This document shows, piece after piece, positions 60,469 through 64,000 of a stretch of 64,000 nucleotides of DNA. The notes beneath the pieces are model-generated. The model searched no databases. It was not told the DNA's origin and saw nothing but the letters and a program-made list of their open reading frames with translations. The position numbers and the translations under genes were made by a program. Origin of the DNA: JBFWWP01 sp050246115 (GTDB taxonomy: Bacteria > Planctomycetota > UBA8108 > UBA1146 > JAJFFE01); contig JBFWWP010000025.1 in NCBI GenBank assembly GCA_050246115.1, positions 25,059-89,058 of the forward strand, given 5' to 3'. Numbering within the stretch: the first letter of the stretch is position 1; the number at the start of each line of letters is the position of its first letter.

Positions 60469-62190
60469 TCATGGGGTCGCGTGCTCCAGGATCACCTCGG
60501 GTTCCGTGGGCGTCACGTGAGCGGCTTCGGGCGGCACCGACACTCCCTGGCTGCGGAGACTCGCGATGCGCTGGCACACGGCGGCACCATAGAGCAAGTT
60601 CAAAGCGACTGTGGACACGCGGCGCGCAGCAACCGGCTCGAGGAACGAGCCGCGCACCCACTCGTTGAATGCGCCCATCCCCGGCCCACACCAGACTTGG
60701 TAGTCGATCTTGCGATCGGCCACACCAGCGTTGGCCCAGTTCGAGGCCTTGCCGAGATACCAGCGAAACACGAGCGCCATGCGGTGCTTGGGTTCGCGCT
60801 CGGCCCGTTCGATCTGCGACGGGTCGCGGTGTTCGAAGAAGCGCTTGGTGTGGGCCCAGACTTCGTCGATAGAGGCCCGCAAGATCGTCTTCTCGAGCGA
60901 CGCGCGCTCCGTCGCCGGAAGTTCCTCGAGGCTCCCGTAGGCGCGATAGAGGTCGTACAGCTTCTGCGCCCGCGGCGCGAACAACGTGCCGCGCTTGAGC
61001 ACTTGGACCCTCACGCCCATCTCGAACATGTCCGCGGCGGGCGCCATGGCGGTATCCGCCTGCTCGGCCTCGGCGAGCATCGCGCGCACCAAGTCCGACG
61101 TGCCAGCCTCCTGACAAGCTTGGTGGATCGAACCGACCACGACGTAAGCGGCGCCCATTCCGAACGCAGCGGCTGCAGCAGCGGGCGTGGCGATTCCCCC
61201 AGCGGCGCCGACTCGGAGAGCGGCGCTGTAGCCATGCATGGATTGCATCCGGTCGCGCAACGCGATCAAGGTGGGCACGAGCGCGAGCGCCGGCCGGTTG
61301 TCCGTGTGCCCACCGGAATCGGCCTCCGCCGTGATGTCCTGAGCGAGCGGGACTCGTTGCGCCATGCGCGCCTGCGACTCCGTGATGAACCCCTCGGCGA
61401 CGAGTTCGGCGAGGAACTTCTCCGGGGGCGGAGCCATGAAACGCGCCGCGACCTCTACGCGCGACACCTTGGCGAGGACGCGGTTGGGGGTCACGATGCG
61501 CCCGTCGGCATCCTCGTGGATGCCGGCAACTCGGTAGCGGACGATCGGCAGCGTGAGTCCCAGATACGCAGACGCCTCCACCAAGCGGATCCCGCGATCG
61601 AGGTAGAGGGCCGCGATCTCGGCCTCGAGGTGCGGCTCGTTGGGGCTATGGATCAGATTCATGCCGAAGGCCCGGCCATTGAGCGTCGTCTGCAATTCGT
61701 CGATCGCGGCACGCACGCGCTCGACGGCGAGCCCTGCGGCTCCGAACACGCCGAGCATGCCGACGCGCGCCATCTCGCGAGCGATCGCGACCGAGCCGAT
61801 GCCGTTCGCCATCGCACCCGATACATACGCAAAGCGAAGCCCGTGGTCAGCGCAGAAACTCGGATCGCCGAGACGCGAGAGCGAGAGTGGGGCGGCATAG
61901 CCCAGGAGGGGCAGAGTCTCGGGCTTCGCTGTGGCACCGCTACCGAGCGCGGCGCACCCGTCTTGCGCGACCGCGGGCCCATCGTCGGTGCCGACGATGA
62001 ACACCGGGTGCGAAACCCGGCGGAGCGCTGGCCCGAGTCCGATGGCGAGTGCTTGCAGCGCTTCGGCCCCGGGCGACCATACTCCGAGCGCGCTGCCGAC
62101 CGCGCCGGCGCACCCAGTGGTTCGCGTCAGTCCCGAACCGGGCCGCGCAACACTGGCGGCATTCGAAGAGCCGAACGAAGCTTGCGTCAC
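60469..62190 (-). CDS. pfaD: PfaD-like enoyl reductase (FMN, nitronate-monooxygenase fold)
   Basis: 573 residues from GTG 62190. FMN-dependent TIM-barrel enoyl reductase of the PfaD/trans-AT type. Signatures: 'FCADHGLRFAYVSGAMANGI', 'GMLGVFGAAGLAVERVRAAI', 'NLIHSPNEPHLEAEIAALYL', the flavin-site motif 'EADSGGHTDNRP', 'LRVGAAGGIATPAAAAAAFG' and 'GAAYVVVGSIHQACQEAGTS'. In PUFA synthases PfaD acts in trans to reduce enoyl-ACP. It is transcribed 137 bp before pfaA on the same strand, presumably one operon. Length is that of the family with a slightly long, Gly/Ala-rich N terminus, so a later start is possible. Confidence 0.93.
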   Translation of the reverse strand: MTQASFGSSNAASVARPGSGLTRTTGCAGAVGSALGVWSPGAEALQALAIGLGPALRRVSHPVFIVGTDDGPAVAQDGCAALGSGATAKPETLPLLGYAAPLSLSRLGDPSFCADHGLRFAYVSGAMANGIGSVAIAREMARVGMLGVFGAAGLAVERVRAAIDELQTTLNGRAFGMNLIHSPNEPHLEAEIAALYLDRGIRLVEASAYLGLTLPIVRYRVAGIHEDADGRIVTPNRVLAKVSRVEVAARFMAPPPEKFLAELVAEGFITESQARMAQRVPLAQDITAEADSGGHTDNRPALALVPTLIALRDRMQSMHGYSAALRVGAAGGIATPAAAAAAFGMGAAYVVVGSIHQACQEAGTSDLVRAMLAEAEQADTAMAPAADMFEMGVRVQVLKRGTLFAPRAQKLYDLYRAYGSLEELPATERASLEKTILRASIDEVWAHTKRFFEHRDPSQIERAEREPKHRMALVFRWYLGKASNWANAGVADRKIDYQVWCGPGMGAFNEWVRGSFLEPVAARRVSTVALNLLYGAAVCQRIASLRSQGVSVPPEAAHVTPTEPEVILEHATP

Positions 62191-62491
62191 GCGGCAACCA
62201 CCCCTGCGAAGTCTCTCTGTCGAGGTCTATACGCGGACCCCGCGTCGCGTCGTAAGCCCCGAGAAAAGCAGGGTATGGTACCGACCCAGGGGGGCATGTA
62301 CAGACTTTCTCCCGGCGGCGAGCGCCCGCCGACGAGCCCGGGGATTCGGAGGGGCCCTTCTGGCTGTCACGAAGCCCGGAGCGGTCGTGGTCCGGTCCGC
62401 CGCCAGCCGGGAGCCCCCGCCCCACCACGCATGACCACAGCTCTGACGCGAAGCCTCATGCCTCGCAACGGGGCCTGGACTCGTTTGTCGC

Positions 62492-62512
62492 GGGGGCTTC
62501 CCCAAAGCCCCC
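62492..62512. other. GC-rich hairpin upstream of pfaD
   Basis: GGGGGCTT (62492-62499), five-base loop, AAGCCCCC (62505-62512): eight perfect base pairs. The right arm is part of the 30-nt motif copy 3. No T-run follows in either direction. Confidence 0.55.
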
Positions 62513-62533
62513 TCGCGCCCCCGCCAAAGCCGC
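62504..62533 (-). repeat. 30-nt intergenic motif, copy 3 (minus strand)
   Basis: On the minus strand GCGGCTTTGGCG, five bases (GGGGC), then GCGAGGGGGCTTT: two changes in the first block against copies 1 and 2 and the same overall length. It overlaps a hairpin. Confidence 0.6.
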
Positions 62534-62760
62534 GCTCGCGTCAACCGCCTCGAGCGCTCGTCATTCGCTCGCAGCACAAGCACCCGTTGGAGGGATTCCT
62601 GGCTGAGCTCGTTTAGGGGCATGCGTCAAACGCGAACGGGAGTTGCTCGCGGAAGCGCCTGCTCGGGAATCTGGCTCGGCTTGACCAACGCGGTGCTTGA
62701 GCACGTCGGATCCCCTGGGTATCCTCGCCGGCTCGAGTGGAGTGCCCGGCCCCGGAGCTA

Positions 62761-62940
62761 AGGAGTCGCCCAAGAATAACTTCGACATCTTGCCGTCGAT
62801 TTGGGTCGGATTCGGCCATCCGGAAAGCTCGGAACCGGAGGCGTAGCCTTAGTTCCGGTGAGGATTTCGAGGTTTTCGGATCGGCCGAAGATGGCCCGAA
62901 GCGACGAGCAAGAGGGTGAAGTTATTCTTGGGCGACTCCT
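62761..62940. mobile_element. Fold-back MITE, copy B (180 bp)
   Basis: Terminal inverted repeats are perfect over 23 bp (62761-62783 with 62918-62940; outermost AGGAGTCGCCCAAGAAT). It is the inverted near-copy of 36650-36830: nine differences including one single-base indel. TAA directly flanks both ends as at copy A. It lies 77 bp before the VOC gene. No coding capacity. Confidence 0.87.
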
Positions 62941-63017
62941 AAACTCCTCGACACAGTTCCGCCGCTTACGCGAAGACGATCGACTCCCTCCGTTTCCTCA
63001 ACGCCGTAAGGAGCGTC

Positions 63018-63800
63018 ATGACCCAATCCAGTGGCCCATGGCCGGGCCGGTTCGTGTGGCACGACCTCATGACCAAGGATGCCAAGACCGCCCAAACGTT
63101 CTACAGTTCGCTGTTCGATTGGCGCATCGATGAGCGCCCAATGGGGCCGCATATCTATCACATGATTTTCTGCGGCCCGGGGCCCATCGGGGGCATCGTC
63201 CAAGAACCGGCAATCCCGATGTCGCATTGGATGCCGTACGTTGCGGTCGAAGACGTCGACGCGACGGCCAAGAAGGTCACCCAACTCGGCGGCAAGACCT
63301 GCGTTCCTCCGACGGACATTCCGCAGACCGGCCGCTTTGCAGTGATCGAAGATCCGCAGGGCGCCTACTTGTCGATCTACAAGGGTCTGCCCGAGTCGCA
63401 GGGAGCCGACCCGGACAACCCGGTTCCGGGACGGATCTGCTGGAACGAGGTGTACGCGCACGACGCCGACGCTGCGCAAACCTTCTACTCCGCAGTGTTC
63501 GGCTGGACCGCGAACAAGAAGGACATGGGCCCGGCAGGCTTTTACCATGTGCAGATGAAGGGTGACAAACAGGCCGGCGGCCTCATGAAGCACCCGATGC
63601 CCGGAGCACCGCCTTGCTGGGTCGTCTACTTCTTCGTCGAAGACCTCCCCACCGCCACGAATCGAGCCAAGGACCTCGGCGCGACCGCGATGATGGAGAA
63701 CGTCCCGATCCCCGAAGTAGGCGCGTTCTCCATGCTGACCGACCCGACCGGCGCGCTCTTCGCGCTGTTCTCCGTAGCCCCAGGCAGCCAACCCTGCTGA
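63018..63800 (+). CDS. Two-domain VOC (glyoxalase-like) protein
   Basis: 260 residues with AAGGAG before ATG 63018. Two tandem VOC domains: about 10-125 ('FVWHDLMTKDAKTAQTFYSS', 'VAVEDVDATAKKVTQLGGKT', 'FAVIEDPQGAYLSIYKG') and about 138-255 ('ICWNEVYAHDADAAQTFYSA', 'VEDLPTATNRAKDLGATAMM', 'FSMLTDPTGALFALFSVAPG'). This matches a family of paired VOC proteins annotated as hydroxylase- or lyase-like, some once linked to antibiotic producers; function is not established. The catalytic metal ligands are only partly visible. The MITE lies just upstream and may supply regulation. Confidence 0.88.
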   Translation: MTQSSGPWPGRFVWHDLMTKDAKTAQTFYSSLFDWRIDERPMGPHIYHMIFCGPGPIGGIVQEPAIPMSHWMPYVAVEDVDATAKKVTQLGGKTCVPPTDIPQTGRFAVIEDPQGAYLSIYKGLPESQGADPDNPVPGRICWNEVYAHDADAAQTFYSAVFGWTANKKDMGPAGFYHVQMKGDKQAGGLMKHPMPGAPPCWVVYFFVEDLPTATNRAKDLGATAMMENVPIPEVGAFSMLTDPTGALFALFSVAPGSQPC

Positions 63801-63948
63801 TCCGCGGATCTGCGGATCCGACATCCTCGGGGGCATCGCGCGGCATCGTTGGACGCAGCGCGATGCCCCCCGCTCGGTTCGCATACCGGAACCACCCGCC
63901 ACGGATCCTCGTCGCGAGTCGCTCCCGCGGAGTGAAGGCCGCCTCGGA

Positions 63949-64000
63949 CTACAGCGGGTACTCCTCCTGGGGAATCGGCTCCGGCTCGGCCTCTTGGTAC
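63949..64000 (-). CDS. C-terminal end of a minus-strand gene (runs out of window)
   Basis: Reading the minus strand from the window edge, one frame gives 'YQEAEPEPIPQEEYPL' and a TAG at 63951-63949. The acidic, Pro/Glu-rich tail is protein-like, and codon use fits. Too short to name; convergent with the VOC gene. Confidence 0.4.
   Translation of the reverse strand, partial: YQEAEPEPIPQEEYPL

Larger units (their letters stand above)
62191..63017. other. Divergent intergenic region with motif copy 3 and MITE copy B
   Basis: 827 bp between pfaD and the VOC gene. It holds a strong hairpin with the third 30-nt motif near 62492-62533, and the second MITE (62761-62940). The rest, including about 62230-62480, has no gene or promoter pair that I can support; pfaD regulation would be expected here. 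Confidence 0.55.

Noticed and set aside
60304..62616. Plus-strand open frame of 770 codons
   Set aside because: Antisense to pfaD, low-complexity Arg/His composition, no recognisable fold.

Overview
The window is high-GC bacterial DNA that most resembles a planctomycete-type genome. This is an inference from content: three secreted proteins end in dockerin-like tails of the RGDxNxDGxxxIxD type, there are many large secreted TPR and HEAT proteins, an MglA/MglB pair, a PfaA/PfaD-type synthase and lipoproteins. I saw no rRNA, tRNA or CRISPR array, and a 16S or marker-gene check would be needed for a firm placement.

Layout. 1-4.3 kb: the end of a PQQ-propeller protein, then a polarity-type module (TPR-roadblock protein, small roadblock protein, membrane-tailed MglA GTPase, MglB) facing a zinc-ribbon membrane protein. 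4.4-6.7 kb: secreted HEAT/TPR protein with a clear intrinsic terminator. 7.2-10.4 kb: LarC, then ECF sigma factor, zinc anti-sigma factor and a secreted protein. 10.4-11.4 kb: nucleotidyltransferase. 11.6-16.2 kb: threonine-branch operon hom-thrC-thrB-lysC. 17.4-22.9 kb: coiled-coil protein, OmpA-family-like membrane protein and Rab-like GTPase with overlapping start/stop codons, followed by a NarL-type histidine kinase and response regulator. 23.4-32.3 kb: DUF481 outer-membrane protein, glycosyltransferase, membrane-tethered SNF2 helicase, and several small membrane or lipoproteins. 32.5-36.4 kb: acetolactate-decarboxylase-like lipoprotein, GNAT-RibD fusion, BtrH-like protein.

36.4-41.5 kb is the most accessory-looking part. 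It holds a 181-bp fold-back MITE, a TPR lipoprotein and then an array of minus-strand single genes (VOC, DUF1801, DUF2071 and fragments) separated by 59-62-bp sites with attC architecture, i.e. an integron cassette array without an integrase in view. 42.3-48.3 kb: two metzincin proteases with IPT/TIG, cohesin-like and dockerin-like parts, with a small exported protein between them, then a molybdopterin oxidoreductase. 48.4-52.8 kb: mechanosensitive channel, HEAT protein and LamG protein. 52.9-62.2 kb: a 2471-residue PfaA-like synthase (KS-AT-4xACP-KR-DH) with an upstream PfaD enoyl reductase. The window closes with a second MITE copy, a double-VOC protein and the tail of a minus-strand gene.

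The most notable points are the attC-like cassette array, the inverted pair of 95%-identical MITEs, the MglA with a C-terminal membrane anchor whose partner mglB seems to start at ATC, a 30-nt intergenic motif present three times, and the PfaA gene with three near-identical 327-bp ACP units.
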